Assembly: GCF_014193515.1 (NCBI RefSeq) | Contig: NZ_BLXX01000007.1 | Span: forward strand, 62,001-126,000 | From: Geomonas silvestris | GTDB lineage: Bacteria > Desulfobacterota > Desulfuromonadia > Geobacterales > Geobacteraceae | Direction of reading: 5' to 3' | Length of the DNA stretch: 64,000 nt | Shown: piece by piece, positions 1 to 8,095 of the stretch | How positions within the stretch are numbered: the stretch's first letter is position 1 | How the letters are laid out: the number at the start of each line of letters is the position of its first letter | Notes under the pieces: generated by a model | Database searches by the model: none | Seen by the model: only the letters and a program-made list of their open reading frames with translations | Told to the model about the DNA's origin: nothing | Translations under genes and position numbers: made by a program

Positions 1-81
1 AAATTTCCTACCCCGAAATAAAACGCAAATCGGTGAGAAATCCGGGTGATACCGTGACCTTGGCCTTGCAAAATGAACTTT

Positions 82-110
82 TTCTGGTAGCTTCAAACCG
101 GCGTTATATT
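82..110 (+). promoter_or_regulatory. weak candidate sigma70 promoter of the cytochrome operon
   Basis: TATATT at 105-110 lies 17 bases downstream of TTCTGG at 82-87. The -10 is good and the -35 poor. It sits 62 bases before the first gene of the operon. The window starts just upstream, so another promoter may lie outside it. Confidence 0.25.
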
Positions 111-171
111 AAAGCTAAACATGGTGCCGACCGAAAGAAGAGAACACGCCAGAAGGCGAGGAGGCTGTCCA

Positions 172-723
172 ATGAAGAGTCACGTTTGGCGACCGCTCTA
201 CGTGGTGCTGCTGGTCGTCGGTACCGTGTTGCTGGTGCGCAAGGTCCTGGTGCCCGCCGACTTCGGCATCGGCAGCCGCGGCTACATGTACGGCTGGCAC
301 CGTCCCAGCAACGAGGCCGAGTGGCAGAAGGTGACCGTTAAGTACCGGACCGCCGAGTACTGCAAGGATTGTCACGCCGACAAGTACCAGGAGATCAAGC
401 AATCTCCCCATGCCGCCATCAGCTGCGAAAACTGTCACGGCCCCGCGCTGAAGCACCCCGACGATCCCCGGTCCCTCACCATCGACCGCAGCCGCGAACT
501 CTGCGCCCGCTGCCACTTCCGGCTGGAGTACCCGACCAGCGGCCGGGGCAAGATCCGCGGGATCGATCCGAAGACCCACAACCCGGGACTTGAGTGCGTC
601 ACCTGCCACTGGCCCCACGACCCGCGCAAGCAGGGGCACACCAAGAAAAGCGCCGCGGCTTCGGGCCTGCCGGGGCGGCCAGCATCGATCGGGCACAAGG
701 GGGGCGGCCATGATATCGCGTAG
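172..723 (+). CDS. membrane-anchored tetraheme cytochrome c, quinol oxidoreductase subunit
   Basis: A 183-residue c-type cytochrome with four CxxCH heme sites at residues 64-68 (CKDCH), 85-89 (CENCH), 111-115 (CARCH) and 142-146 (CVTCH). One uncleaved-looking transmembrane segment at about residues 8-24 would anchor it on the periplasmic face, like NrfH/NapC-type partners. The ATG at 172 is chosen over the in-frame ATG at 121 because GAGGAGG (158-164) sits 7 bases upstream. The 3' end overlaps the ferredoxin gene by 14 bases, so the two are probably translationally coupled. The order cytochrome, ferredoxin, NrfD-like protein resembles the Cbc menaquinol oxidoreductase complexes of Geobacter (Cbc4 type, from memory). 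Electrons would pass from menaquinol toward periplasmic carriers. The exact Cbc class is not proven. Confidence 0.85.
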   Translation: MKSHVWRPLYVVLLVVGTVLLVRKVLVPADFGIGSRGYMYGWHRPSNEAEWQKVTVKYRTAEYCKDCHADKYQEIKQSPHAAISCENCHGPALKHPDDPRSLTIDRSRELCARCHFRLEYPTSGRGKIRGIDPKTHNPGLECVTCHWPHDPRKQGHTKKSAAASGLPGRPASIGHKGGGHDIA

Positions 724-1495
724 GAACTTCTGCAAAAAGTCGCTCCTGGTGGCCGGCGGTCTCGCCATTCTGCTCTCGGCACTCGAGCTTTTCGACCCCC
801 GCCGCCTCGAGGCCGAAAAGGGGGACGGCAAGAAGGTGCGCTGGGTCTTTCTGGTGGATACCCACAAGTGCGTGGGGTGCGGCTTCTGCGTCAAGGCGTG
901 CAAGATCGAGAACGAGGTCCCCTACGACGCCAACGTGACCCGGACCTGGGTGGAACGCTACGTGGTCACCAAGGACGGCAAGACGCACATCGACTCCCCC
1001 AAGGGGGCGCGCGACGGCTTCGAGGACACCCGGATCGACATCGGCGAAGGGAAATTCCAGGAGATCAAGAACGAGGAGATCAGCAAGGCGTTCTTCGTCC
1101 CGAAGCTCTGCAACCAGTGCGACAATCCCCCCTGCGTCCAGGTCTGCCCGGTGGGCGCCACCTACCAGACCGCGGACGGCGTGGTGCTGGTGGATCGGAA
1201 GTGGTGCATCGGCTGCGGCTACTGCGTGATGGGGTGCCCCTACGGGGTGCGCTTCTTCCACCCGGTGTACCACGTCGCCGAGAAGTGCAACTTCTGCTAC
1301 CACCGGATCTCCCAGGGGATGCAGACCGCCTGCGTGGACGCCTGCCCCTTCGGTGCCCGCAAGGTCGGCAACATCCGTGATCCCCAAGACCCGGTCACCA
1401 AGGTGATCACCACCGATCGGGTCAACGTCCTCAAGGAGGAGTACGGGACCACGCCGCAGGTCTTCTACCTTGGGCTCACCAAGGAGGTGAAATAG
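710..1495 (+). CDS. Tat-exported ferredoxin subunit with four [4Fe-4S] sites
   Basis: A 261-residue DmsB/NrfC/HybA-like electron-transfer subunit. The N-terminus has a twin-arginine signal (SRRNFCKKS) followed by a hydrophobic stretch at about residues 12-25, indicating folded export to the periplasm. Four cysteine clusters follow in the usual order: CVGCGFCVKAC, CNQCDNPPCVQVCPVG, CIGCGYCVMGCPYG, and CNFC with a later CVDACPFG. The start at 710 lies inside the end of the cytochrome gene and begins exactly at the Tat motif. The stop is 2 bases before the next ATG. It probably bridges the NrfD-like quinol site and the tetraheme cytochrome. Confidence 0.9.
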   Translation: MISRRNFCKKSLLVAGGLAILLSALELFDPRRLEAEKGDGKKVRWVFLVDTHKCVGCGFCVKACKIENEVPYDANVTRTWVERYVVTKDGKTHIDSPKGARDGFEDTRIDIGEGKFQEIKNEEISKAFFVPKLCNQCDNPPCVQVCPVGATYQTADGVVLVDRKWCIGCGYCVMGCPYGVRFFHPVYHVAEKCNFCYHRISQGMQTACVDACPFGARKVGNIRDPQDPVTKVITTDRVNVLKEEYGTTPQVFYLGLTKEVK

Positions 1496-1497
1496 CC

Positions 1498-2745
1498 ATG
1501 GTGCACGGAGAAGCCTGGACCCTCAAGGAGTTTTTCACCTACCCCAACGAGTACATCTACTGGACCATCCAGATCGTCATGTACCCGTTCATGACCGGCC
1601 TCGTCGCCGGGGCTTTCGTACTCTCCTCGCTGTACCACGTCTTCGGCGTGACGCAGCTCAAGGGGATCGCCCGCTTCTCGCTGGTGTTCTCCTTCGCCCT
1701 CTTGCCGGTCGCCATGCTCCCCCTGATGCTGCACCTGCAGCAGCCGCAGCGCGGCATCGAGGTGATGATGACGCCGCACTTCACCAGCGCCATCGCCGCC
1801 TTCGGCATCGTCTTCTCCACCTACGGGATGATCGTCGCCTCCGAGCTCTGGTTCGTCTACCGCAAGCACTTCGTGGAGAGCGCGCTCAGGCTGAGGGCCA
1901 TCCCCCAGCGCAGCGTTCCCGAAAACCTCTGGCACCTGCTCTACTCGGCGCTCACCCTGGGGGCGACCGACATCAGCCACGAGGCGCTCGAGGCGGACGA
2001 GCGGGCGGTGAAAAAGCTCGCCGCGGCGGGAATTCCGGTCGCCTGCTTCCTGCACGGCTACGCCGGCTTCATCTTCGGCTCGGTGAAGGCGAACGCCCTC
2101 TGGATGACGCCGCTTATGCCGGTCATCTTCATCTGTTCGGCGGTCGTCTCCGGGATCGCCCTGTGCATCCTCACCTACATCCTCACCATGGAGATCAGGA
2201 AGGTCCTGGCCGCGCGCCGGCGCCGCGAGTATCTGGAACTCCCCTCTACCGAGGAGCTCAAAAGCGCGGAGCTGCACGTGGTGACCATGACCACCAAGTA
2301 CCTGGTGATGTTCCTGGTGGCGGCGATCACCCTCGAGCTTCTCGACCTCATCTTCCGCGGCTACACGGCGATGAAGTCCTGGGACATCTTAAGGAGCGTC
2401 ATCTACGAGCGCGACTTCGTGAACATCTTCGTGATCCAGTACGGCCTGGGGAACCTGGTGCCGTTCATCATCTTCCTCACCCCCGGGCTCACCATCCGGC
2501 GCGCGCTTTTGGGGACCTCCCTGGTCCTTCTGGGGGTCTTCATGATGCGCTGGAACGTGGTCATCGGCGGGCAGGCCTTCTCCTCGTCGCTCTCGGGCTT
2601 CATGCACTACGTCCTCCCCATCTGGCCCGACAGCATGGAGACCGCCAAGGAGGGGCTCGTGGGTGCGCTCACCGTCGCGGTGGTCCCCTTCTGCCTGTTT
2701 TACCTGCTCAACAAGGTGATGCCGGTCTTCAAGGACACCCACTGA
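1498..2745 (+). CDS. NrfD/PsrC-family integral membrane quinol-oxidising subunit
   Basis: A 415-residue polytopic membrane protein with about ten hydrophobic segments, matching NrfD/PsrC/HybB-type subunits that bind quinone and pass electrons to a four-cluster ferredoxin. It starts 2 bases after the ferredoxin stop, and GGAGG lies at the end of that gene. No heme or FeS motif is present, as expected for the family. It is the last gene of the three-gene operon, followed by a strong terminator. CbcU is the likely Geobacter counterpart; this is inference from gene order. Confidence 0.85.
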   Translation: MVHGEAWTLKEFFTYPNEYIYWTIQIVMYPFMTGLVAGAFVLSSLYHVFGVTQLKGIARFSLVFSFALLPVAMLPLMLHLQQPQRGIEVMMTPHFTSAIAAFGIVFSTYGMIVASELWFVYRKHFVESALRLRAIPQRSVPENLWHLLYSALTLGATDISHEALEADERAVKKLAAAGIPVACFLHGYAGFIFGSVKANALWMTPLMPVIFICSAVVSGIALCILTYILTMEIRKVLAARRRREYLELPSTEELKSAELHVVTMTTKYLVMFLVAAITLELLDLIFRGYTAMKSWDILRSVIYERDFVNIFVIQYGLGNLVPFIIFLTPGLTIRRALLGTSLVLLGVFMMRWNVVIGGQAFSSSLSGFMHYVLPIWPDSMETAKEGLVGALTVAVVPFCLFYLLNKVMPVFKDTH

Positions 2746-2771
2746 ACCGACGGTTCCCGATAGCCGAAATA

Positions 2772-2808
2772 AAAAAGGCCTCCCCTGTCACCGGGGGAGG
2801 CCTTTTTA
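2772..2808. terminator. bidirectional rho-independent terminator
   Basis: An AAGGCCTCCCC / GGGGGAGGCCTT stem has an A-run on the left and a T-run on the right. It lies between two convergent genes (the NrfD-like gene and era) and can serve both. Confidence 0.9.
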
Positions 2809-2830
2809 TTGTTCGGGAGACACCAGGAGT

Positions 2831-3727
2831 TTAGGAGCTGTAACCGAACTCCTTGAGCATCCGGCTGTTCTCGCTCCACTCGCCGCTTACCCGCACGAAG
2901 AGCTCGAGGAAGACCTTGGTGTCCAAAAGCCGCTCGATTTCCTGGCGCGACTGCATGCCGATGCGCTTGAGCATGTCGCCGCGCTTGCCGATGATGATCC
3001 CCTTCTGCGAGTCGCGCTCCACGTTCACCGTCGCCTGGATAGCCACCAGTCCGTCCGGCCGCTCCTTGAAGCTGTCCACCACCACGGCTACCGAGTAAGG
3101 TACCTCGTCGCGGGTCATCCGGAAGATCTTCTCGCGGATGATCTCGGCCACGATGAAGCGCTCGGGGAGATCGGTCAGGATATCATCGGGGAAGTAGCAG
3201 GGGCCTTCCGGAAGCAGGCCATGCACCAGTTCCACCACTTGCTCAACGCCATCGCCGGTCTGCGCGGAGATGGGGATGATCTCTTTGAAGGGATAGACAT
3301 CGCCGTAGGCCAGCAGGCGCTCCAGGAGGTCCGATTTGGGGAACAGGTCGATCTTGTTCAAAACCAGGATGACCGGCGCCTCGACACCGGAGAGCACCTC
3401 CTTGATCATCCCGGTCTCCTTGGCGGGATCGGCCGCGCCGTCCACCAGGTAGAGGATGACGTCGACCCACTGCACCGCCGAGAGGGCCTCCTCGACCATG
3501 AACTTGTTGAGCCGGGACTTGGCGCGATGGATGCCGGGGGTGTCGATGAAGACAATTTGCCCGCCGGGGACGTTGTGGATCCCCTGGATCCGGTTCCTGG
3601 TGGTCTGCGGCTTATCCGAGGTGATGACGATTTTCTCGCCCAGGATCTTGTTCAAGAGGGTCGACTTGCCGACGTTGGGCCGGCCGACGATCGCTACGAA
3701 CCCGGAGCGGAATGCTGCTTGTGACAT
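2831..3727 (-). CDS. era: GTPase Era, 30S ribosome assembly factor
   Basis: A 298-residue essential GTPase that binds the 3' end of 16S rRNA during 30S maturation. The G1 loop GRPNVGKST is at about residues 16-24, followed by the DTPG G3 box and the NKID G4 box. A C-terminal KH RNA-binding domain contains the [15 protein letters not shown] segment. Length is typical. The ATG at 3727 is preceded by a GGAGATACCC-type ribosome site. The era / rnc neighbourhood is common in bacteria; here an Elp3-like radical SAM gene sits between them. Confidence 0.97.
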   Translation of the reverse strand: MSQAAFRSGFVAIVGRPNVGKSTLLNKILGEKIVITSDKPQTTRNRIQGIHNVPGGQIVFIDTPGIHRAKSRLNKFMVEEALSAVQWVDVILYLVDGAADPAKETGMIKEVLSGVEAPVILVLNKIDLFPKSDLLERLLAYGDVYPFKEIIPISAQTGDGVEQVVELVHGLLPEGPCYFPDDILTDLPERFIVAEIIREKIFRMTRDEVPYSVAVVVDSFKERPDGLVAIQATVNVERDSQKGIIIGKRGDMLKRIGMQSRQEIERLLDTKVFLELFVRVSGEWSENSRMLKEFGYSS

Positions 3728-3876
3728 GGGTATCTCCTAGAATCTTCTGCGTGCTTGCTACGTTTCACCATACGGGAAAAGCAGCGGGATGAAAAGTCCT
3801 CTTTACGTGCTCTCCCCGGCAGCGCGGGCCCGGCGTCGCCTTTTGAGGCCGACGCGGCAGCGCTCACCTCACCCGG

Positions 3877-4920
3877 TTACCGATCGGCAAGGGACCGGAA
3901 ACGCTCGCCGTGGGGGCCTTCCAGCACGATGACATCTCTTCCCAGGGTGTCGTCCTCACGAACCTTGAGGATCCGGACCTCAAAGCGTTCCGCAAGCCGC
4001 CTCAGGTTGCAGCGGCGCTGTCCGACCAGGTCCGAGGTCCGCCCCGGAGCGGCCCGGAAACCGACCTCGCTCCCCGGCGTGGCTCCCTCCAACAAGCTGG
4101 CCATCACCTCGAAGCAGATTTCCGACTCGACCAGTTGCCCGAAGGCGGGATGAAAGGGACCCGCGAGGATCACGCCGGGTGTCTCGAGTTCTTCCGTCGG
4201 CTGCAGGCCGAGGCGGACCACCGGCACGCCGGCCTGCCGCGCCAGCTTGAGCAGCTCCTTGCACCAGGTTACCGCCTCACCAAGGGCAAGCGGCCGGTAG
4301 CGCCCATGACGATAGAGCTCGGCAAGCTCGGTCCCTGCGACCACGACCGTCGGATAGATCCTCAGGAAGGACGGCTTATCCTGCAGCACCCGCTTCAGCG
4401 AGGCAACGGAGCGTTCCAGGGTGTCGCCGGGAAGCCCCGGCATGAGCTGCACGCCGACTCTGAAACCGAGCTCCTTGAGGGTTGCCAGCGCCTGTTCGCT
4501 GTCCCGGCCACCGTGGCCGCGCCCCGCCAGACGGAGCACCTCGTCGTTCATCGACTGGACTCCAAGTTCCACGGTGCCAACCCCCATGCGCTTTAACAGG
4601 GATCCTGCAGCGTGATCGACAGCGTCTGGCCTGGTGGAAATCCGGAGCGAGGTAACAGTGCCGCCAGCGAGATACGGCTGCACCGCGCCGAGGAGCTTGA
4701 GCTGGACTTCCTCAGGCAGTGCGGTGAAGCTCCCGCCGTAAAAAGCGACCTCGAGCTGGCGGCCGGGTGCGCTGGCTCGGAACTCTTCAATCTTGTCCAG
4801 GATCGCCTGGGTGTCGGGGAGAGCTGTCCGGCTGCCGGAAATCTTCTCCTGGTCGCAGAAGATGCAGCGATGCGGACAGCCCAGGTGGGAGATGAAAAAG
4901 GGGACGACAACCGGCCTCAA
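3877..4920 (-). CDS. Elp3-like radical SAM protein (no acetyltransferase domain)
   Basis: A 347-residue radical SAM enzyme. The cluster-binding triad is CPHRCIFC (C15, C19, C22), followed by the (beta/alpha) barrel core with a YGGSFTALP motif. The sequence resembles the SAM half of Elp3, but the C-terminal GNAT domain is missing. The only workable start is TTG at 4920, which overlaps the rnc stop (TTGA), so translation is probably coupled to rnc. A substrate cannot be named; tRNA is a guess from the Elp3 kinship and the rnc/era context. Confidence 0.85.
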   Translation of the reverse strand: MRPVVVPFFISHLGCPHRCIFCDQEKISGSRTALPDTQAILDKIEEFRASAPGRQLEVAFYGGSFTALPEEVQLKLLGAVQPYLAGGTVTSLRISTRPDAVDHAAGSLLKRMGVGTVELGVQSMNDEVLRLAGRGHGGRDSEQALATLKELGFRVGVQLMPGLPGDTLERSVASLKRVLQDKPSFLRIYPTVVVAGTELAELYRHGRYRPLALGEAVTWCKELLKLARQAGVPVVRLGLQPTEELETPGVILAGPFHPAFGQLVESEICFEVMASLLEGATPGSEVGFRAAPGRTSDLVGQRRCNLRRLAERFEVRILKVREDDTLGRDVIVLEGPHGERFRSLADR

Positions 4921-5615
4921 GGAGTCCCCTCGAGCCGTTGCCAGGCTTCCTTGGCGGCCGCCTGTTCCGCTTCCTTCTTGCTGCGCCCGGCACCCTCGCC
5001 CATCAGCTCGTCGCCCAGGTAGATCTCCACGGTGAAGTGGCGGTCGTGGTCAGGACCGGTTACCTGCTTTAGCTGGTAGCGCGGGAGAACGCCGCGCACG
5101 TTGCGGGCACGCTCCTGCAGTGCCGTTTTAAAGTCCCGGCCGGCGAGCGCTGAGCCGGAAACCAGCTGCGCACCGAACTGTTCGAGCACCACCCGCCTGA
5201 CCGCCTCGATGCCGCCGTCGAGATAGAGCGCCGCGAGGAGTGCCTCGAAGGCGTCGGCCAGCAGGGACCTTTTTTCCCGCCCGCCCCCTTTTTCCTCGCC
5301 GCGCCCCAGGCGCAAAGCGGCACCGAGGTCGAGGGTCGCGGCAATGCGGGCGAGGCTCACCTCGTCCACCAAGGAGGCGCGGATCCGGGTGAGTTCTCCT
5401 TCGCGGCTGGCCGGGAACTGGACCATGAGCATCTCGGAGAGCAGGAAGTCGAGCACCGCGTCGCCGAAGAACTCCAGGCGCTGGTTGTCCTTGCCGCCAC
5501 CAGCCTCATTGGCATAGGTGCGGTGCGTCAATGCCTCTTCCAGCAGTTCCTTGTTGGCAAAGGTATAGCCGAGAGCTTTTTCTATGCGACTGAGTCTATC
5601 GTGGTCGAGATCCAT
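4917..5615 (-). CDS. rnc: ribonuclease III
   Basis: A 232-residue double-strand-specific RNase that processes rRNA precursors and structured mRNA. The catalytic signature NQRLEFFGDAVLDF is present in the N-terminal half, with a second acidic site around DAFEALLAALYLDGG. A dsRNA-binding domain occupies about residues 155-228 and ends in the usual GxGxSKKEAEQAAA helix. The ATG at 5615 is chosen because GGAAGG sits just upstream; the longer frame to 5642 would need a TTG without a ribosome site. It overlaps the radical SAM start by 4 bases. Confidence 0.97.
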   Translation of the reverse strand: MDLDHDRLSRIEKALGYTFANKELLEEALTHRTYANEAGGGKDNQRLEFFGDAVLDFLLSEMLMVQFPASREGELTRIRASLVDEVSLARIAATLDLGAALRLGRGEEKGGGREKRSLLADAFEALLAALYLDGGIEAVRRVVLEQFGAQLVSGSALAGRDFKTALQERARNVRGVLPRYQLKQVTGPDHDRHFTVEIYLGDELMGEGAGRSKKEAEQAAAKEAWQRLEGTP

Positions 5616-5901
5616 AGAGCCTTCCGATGGGTGAAAGTCCAAACACTATAGCCAATGCACTGCTCCATGGCAATAGCCAAGGCTGCGGTGTGAGTATATG
5701 TCGCTCATACAGTGGCGACAGCGGGATAAAACGCACTAAAACAGTCAGTTGGCCGTTTTACGAGCTTCGCGACCTGGCGTGGCTGCTCTACCTGTATGGA
5801 AGAGCCAAACGCAAGCTGGCAGATCGCCGCGCTCCCCGCAGCACCGTCGGACAACCTTACGTATTTATGGTCTTATTTTATCGGGTACAGGCGACATGCT
5901 C
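5616..5901. other. intergenic region without a recognisable gene
   Basis: The divergent region between rnc and the small sigma54-driven gene. A 112-codon open frame crosses it on the plus strand, but it lacks a ribosome site and family features. No tRNA-like or riboswitch-like pattern was seen. Confidence 0.5.
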
Positions 5902-5917
5902 TGGCATGCTACCTGCT
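5902..5917 (+). promoter_or_regulatory. sigma54 (-24/-12) promoter
   Basis: TGGCATG-CTAC-CTGCT fits the RpoN consensus TGGCACG-N4-TTGCW, with the invariant GG and GC exactly 12 bases apart. It lies 44 bases before the ATG at 5962. An enhancer-binding activator would be required; its site was not identified. Confidence 0.6.
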
Positions 5918-5961
5918 AATGGAATATCAGGAATGAAATGCAGCGTTGCAGGAGGGGTGTC

Positions 5962-6177
5962 ATGAGAGCCATTACCTTAGGAGTTGCTATCGCAGCAATG
6001 ACAACGACAGCGGTTACCGCCAATGGTGCGTTGCAGAATGGGCCGGGTGGAATGCTGAACTGGCTGGCCTTGGGCCTGTGCGCCGCGGTGCTGGTCGGGC
6101 AGACCCTGCCGGCCATCAGGATGATGCTGAACTATCCCAATATCACCAACCGCCCGAGCACAGCCGACCCGCGCTAA
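5962..6177 (+). CDS. small membrane protein with WLxLGxCA-VGQxLP motif
   Basis: A 71-residue protein with two hydrophobic segments (about residues 5-20 and 33-52). GGAGG lies 6 bases before the ATG at 5962, and a sigma54-like promoter is upstream. Residues 33-56 match residues 188-211 of the protein encoded at 6598-7290 (shared W-L-x-L-G-x-C-A, V-G-Q-x-L-P and R), so the two are related by domain sharing. Family unknown to me. A role in the envelope is suggested only by membrane topology and RpoN control. Confidence 0.7.
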   Translation: MRAITLGVAIAAMTTTAVTANGALQNGPGGMLNWLALGLCAAVLVGQTLPAIRMMLNYPNITNRPSTADPR

Positions 6178-6207
6178 GGCAGCGCCCCACAAGTTGTCCA
6201 AACAACC

Positions 6208-6291
6208 GTCCAGGTGGCCGTTCAAGTGGGCGTTCTGGTGGCCGTTCTGGTGGCCGTCCAAGTGGCAGTCCAAGGGACCGTTCAAGCGGCC
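6208..6291. repeat. seven-copy degenerate 12-bp tandem repeat
   Basis: Seven consecutive 12-mers follow the pattern GTYCNRGTGGCC; copies 3 and 4 (6232-6255) are identical. The array begins 31 bases after the stop of the small membrane protein. It stays open in several frames, giving four-residue protein repeats, but no frame has a ribosome site. It is probably a non-coding slippage array in the 3' UTR. Confidence 0.8.
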
Positions 6292-6411
6292 GTCTGAGTA
6301 TGCCTGCCAGCCTGTCTGCAGCTTCAGCGTTTATGGCTACGACAGGTGTCGATTACCCCCCTCCGCACAGAGCTCATTACCATCAGAATTATCATGCCCC
6401 GGCGTGCGCCT

Positions 6412-6440
6412 CACGTTCACTAACTGAACGTGGGTTTTTT
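6412..6440 (+). terminator. rho-independent terminator
   Basis: A perfect 8-bp stem CACGTTCA / TGAACGTG (6412-6419 with 6425-6432), a 5-base loop and TTTTTT at 6435-6440. It probably ends the transcript of the 5962-6177 gene, including the 12-bp repeat array. Confidence 0.8.
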
Positions 6441-6597
6441 GGTTTGTAAGGCGCGTGGCGGGTTTGCTTTGATGGTTTATTTTGTGTGGAAAGTGGGGGA
6501 AGGCAGAAGGGGCACTACAACCGTCACCCGACGCCGGGCCGGTAGGCGGCCCGAGCGACGGTGTCTGGTTGCAACAGCTGAAGGGTGAGGGTTGTGG

Positions 6598-7290
6598 TTA
6601 TTTCCCGCTGCGCGAGGATTCGGAAACCTGCTGCCGGCGGGCCGCACGTCCCAGGGCGAGCCGGATGCGGAATATCGGCAGCAACTGCCCCACGACGATC
6701 ATCGCGCAGAACCCGAGGAACAGCCAGATCGCGAAGTCACTCCCTTGCTGGGCGGTACTTGCAGCGCGGCGCGGAATGGCATCGGTGCAGAGCACCAAGG
6801 CGAGCAAACCGACCATCCACGGGAGCAGTTGCACCAACTGCGGGCGCACCTTTTCGTGATGCGCCGCAGCAGGAAGCAGATAGTGGCCACGACTGCGCCT
6901 GGCGTCGGCGGCCTGCTTCTCGAAGGCGCAGGCGACCGCTTGGCCCAGTTCCGCGGCCTCGCACTCCGAAGCAGGCTTCAAGGCGTGGTAGAAGATCCCC
7001 TCCTGCCTGACTTGCCGTTCCTGATCCAGGGTTACCTCGTCACAGACCATGATGATCTGCAACTGCCGGTTGCACTTTTTAAGGAGCCGAACCAACTCCG
7101 GCGAAGGGACCTCGCTGCCGAACGCACTTCCCAGCAGAAGGACCGGCGCCCGGCGCTCCCGAACGCTGCGCAGGACTTGATCGGCGGAGGCGGTTGCCTC
7201 GACGCGGTACCCTGCCCTTCTGAAGAAGACGGCGATGGTACCGCAGTAGTCGAGATCTCTGTCAGCGATGATGATGGTTTTCTCGTCCAT
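6598..7290 (-). CDS. degenerate receiver domain fused to two transmembrane helices
   Basis: A 230-residue protein. Residues 4-125 look like a CheY receiver: acidic D10 and D12 and the conserved lysine in HALKP (K105) are present. The phosphoacceptor position reads LLLGSAFG, so the aspartate is missing, and phosphorylation is unlikely. Two membrane helices follow at about 157-173 and 187-206. The second carries the motif also found in the 71-residue protein at 5962. The ATG at 7290 follows GAGGTGGG; the longer frame to 7326 has no such site. It lies 39 bases after the 88-residue gene and is probably co-transcribed with it. Function unknown. Confidence 0.75.
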   Translation of the reverse strand: MDEKTIIIADRDLDYCGTIAVFFRRAGYRVEATASADQVLRSVRERRAPVLLLGSAFGSEVPSPELVRLLKKCNRQLQIIMVCDEVTLDQERQVRQEGIFYHALKPASECEAAELGQAVACAFEKQAADARRSRGHYLLPAAAHHEKVRPQLVQLLPWMVGLLALVLCTDAIPRRAASTAQQGSDFAIWLFLGFCAMIVVGQLLPIFRIRLALGRAARRQQVSESSRSGK

Positions 7291-7329
7291 AACCCACCTC
7301 AAACACTTCTCTTGCTGGCGAGCCAACGT

Positions 7330-7596
7330 CTAGTGAGCGTGCTCCGCTTCGCGGTTCGCATTTCTCTTGAAAATCATGCCGTAGATGCCTTTGAACATGG
7401 CGCCCAGCAGCATGAGCCCGGGAACGACCTGCAGTACGATCACGGCACCAATGAACAGGATGAAAAGTTTCGCGCTGGAGCCCCCTGCCTCTGAGACGTC
7501 GGCAACACCCGAGATGGCAAAGGCGCCCGCTACGACTACTGCTACGATGAACCAACTTGCGATCTTGCCGGCGGTTTTGCTGGATTTCGCTTTCAT
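7330..7596 (-). CDS. small two-helix membrane protein
   Basis: An 88-residue protein with helices at about residues 11-30 and 43-64 and a basic, histidine-containing tail. GGGAGGG stands just upstream of the ATG at 7596. The second helix (LFILFIGAVIVLQVVP) resembles, with a one-residue gap, the helix shared by the two neighbouring small-protein genes. It is the first gene of a two-gene minus-strand operon under a sigma54-like promoter. No known family recognised. Confidence 0.7.
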   Translation of the reverse strand: MKAKSSKTAGKIASWFIVAVVVAGAFAISGVADVSEAGGSSAKLFILFIGAVIVLQVVPGLMLLGAMFKGIYGMIFKRNANREAEHAH

Positions 7597-7653
7597 GGTT
7601 TCCCTCCCTGACGCTAGTATTTGGATGCCGAATCGTTCTCTTGACCTGGTAGT

Positions 7654-7669
7654 AGCATCAACCGTGCCC
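7654..7669 (-). promoter_or_regulatory. sigma54 (-24/-12) promoter of the two-gene membrane operon
   Basis: Read on the minus strand, GGGCACG-GTTG-ATGCT matches TGGCACG-N4-TTGCW closely, with correct GG-GC spacing. It lies 58 bases upstream of the ATG at 7596. The facing locus at 5902 has a similar site, which suggests co-regulation. Confidence 0.65.
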
Positions 7670-8024
7670 GATTTCACCCAAGAGCGTAAGGCACTGTTTC
7701 TTCGTCGGTTTCAGACTCTTCAAGGCGACAGTCCCGGCACTGAGGTTCCCCAGGAAGTATGTTTTCCCAATACACCCCCACGATGCGGCTGCCGGCCGGC
7801 AACGCCGTCTATTGGCTAAGAGGCCTAAAATACGGTAATTTTTTCGCGTTACAGAACTGTATATACACGATGTACGTTCGGTCGGGGGCGCTGCATGAAA
7901 CACCAGGGACGGGAAATATGGGTGAGTTTGCGCAGCTCTGTCAAAGGGTACATCGTCATTTGAACTAATGGCAGGGGATCTTGAACAAGCGTCTGAACCT
8001 AAACAATACAAATCCTGAACTTGG
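7670..8024. other. intergenic region without a recognisable gene
   Basis: An AT-richer stretch between the divergent sigma54 operon and the OmpA-like lipoprotein unit. Open frames here lack ribosome sites and family features. No further structure was identified. Confidence 0.45.
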
Positions 8025-8052
8025 TTGCTTTGCCGCAGCACAAAGATATGAT
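8025..8052 (+). promoter_or_regulatory. candidate sigma70 promoter of the OmpA-like gene
   Basis: TTGCTT (8025-8030) and TATGAT (8047-8052) are separated by 16 bases. It lies upstream of the 48-residue frame at 8096 and the lipoprotein at 8255. Confidence 0.4.
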
Positions 8053-8095
8053 GTAAAAAGATAATGCCCTGGTTTTGCCAGTTAAGAGGCTGCCG

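Noticed and set aside
1465..2277. Long minus-strand frames opposite the NrfD-like gene
   Set aside because: Codon-bias shadows of a GC-rich gene: no ribosome site, no family motif, composition dominated by Arg, Gly and Asp. The same reasoning removes the long opposite frames over metG, spoT, galE, nifJ, glf and the gal operon.
6194..6427. 77-codon frame reading the 12-bp array as a Trp-rich repeat protein
   Set aside because: It starts at a TTG without a ribosome site, and the repeat-coded part is only a by-product of the array. The other frames give equally open repeats.
7852..7885. CTGTATATACAC-like sequence considered as a LexA box
   Set aside because: Only half of the E. coli type palindrome is present, and Geobacter LexA is reported to use a different motif.
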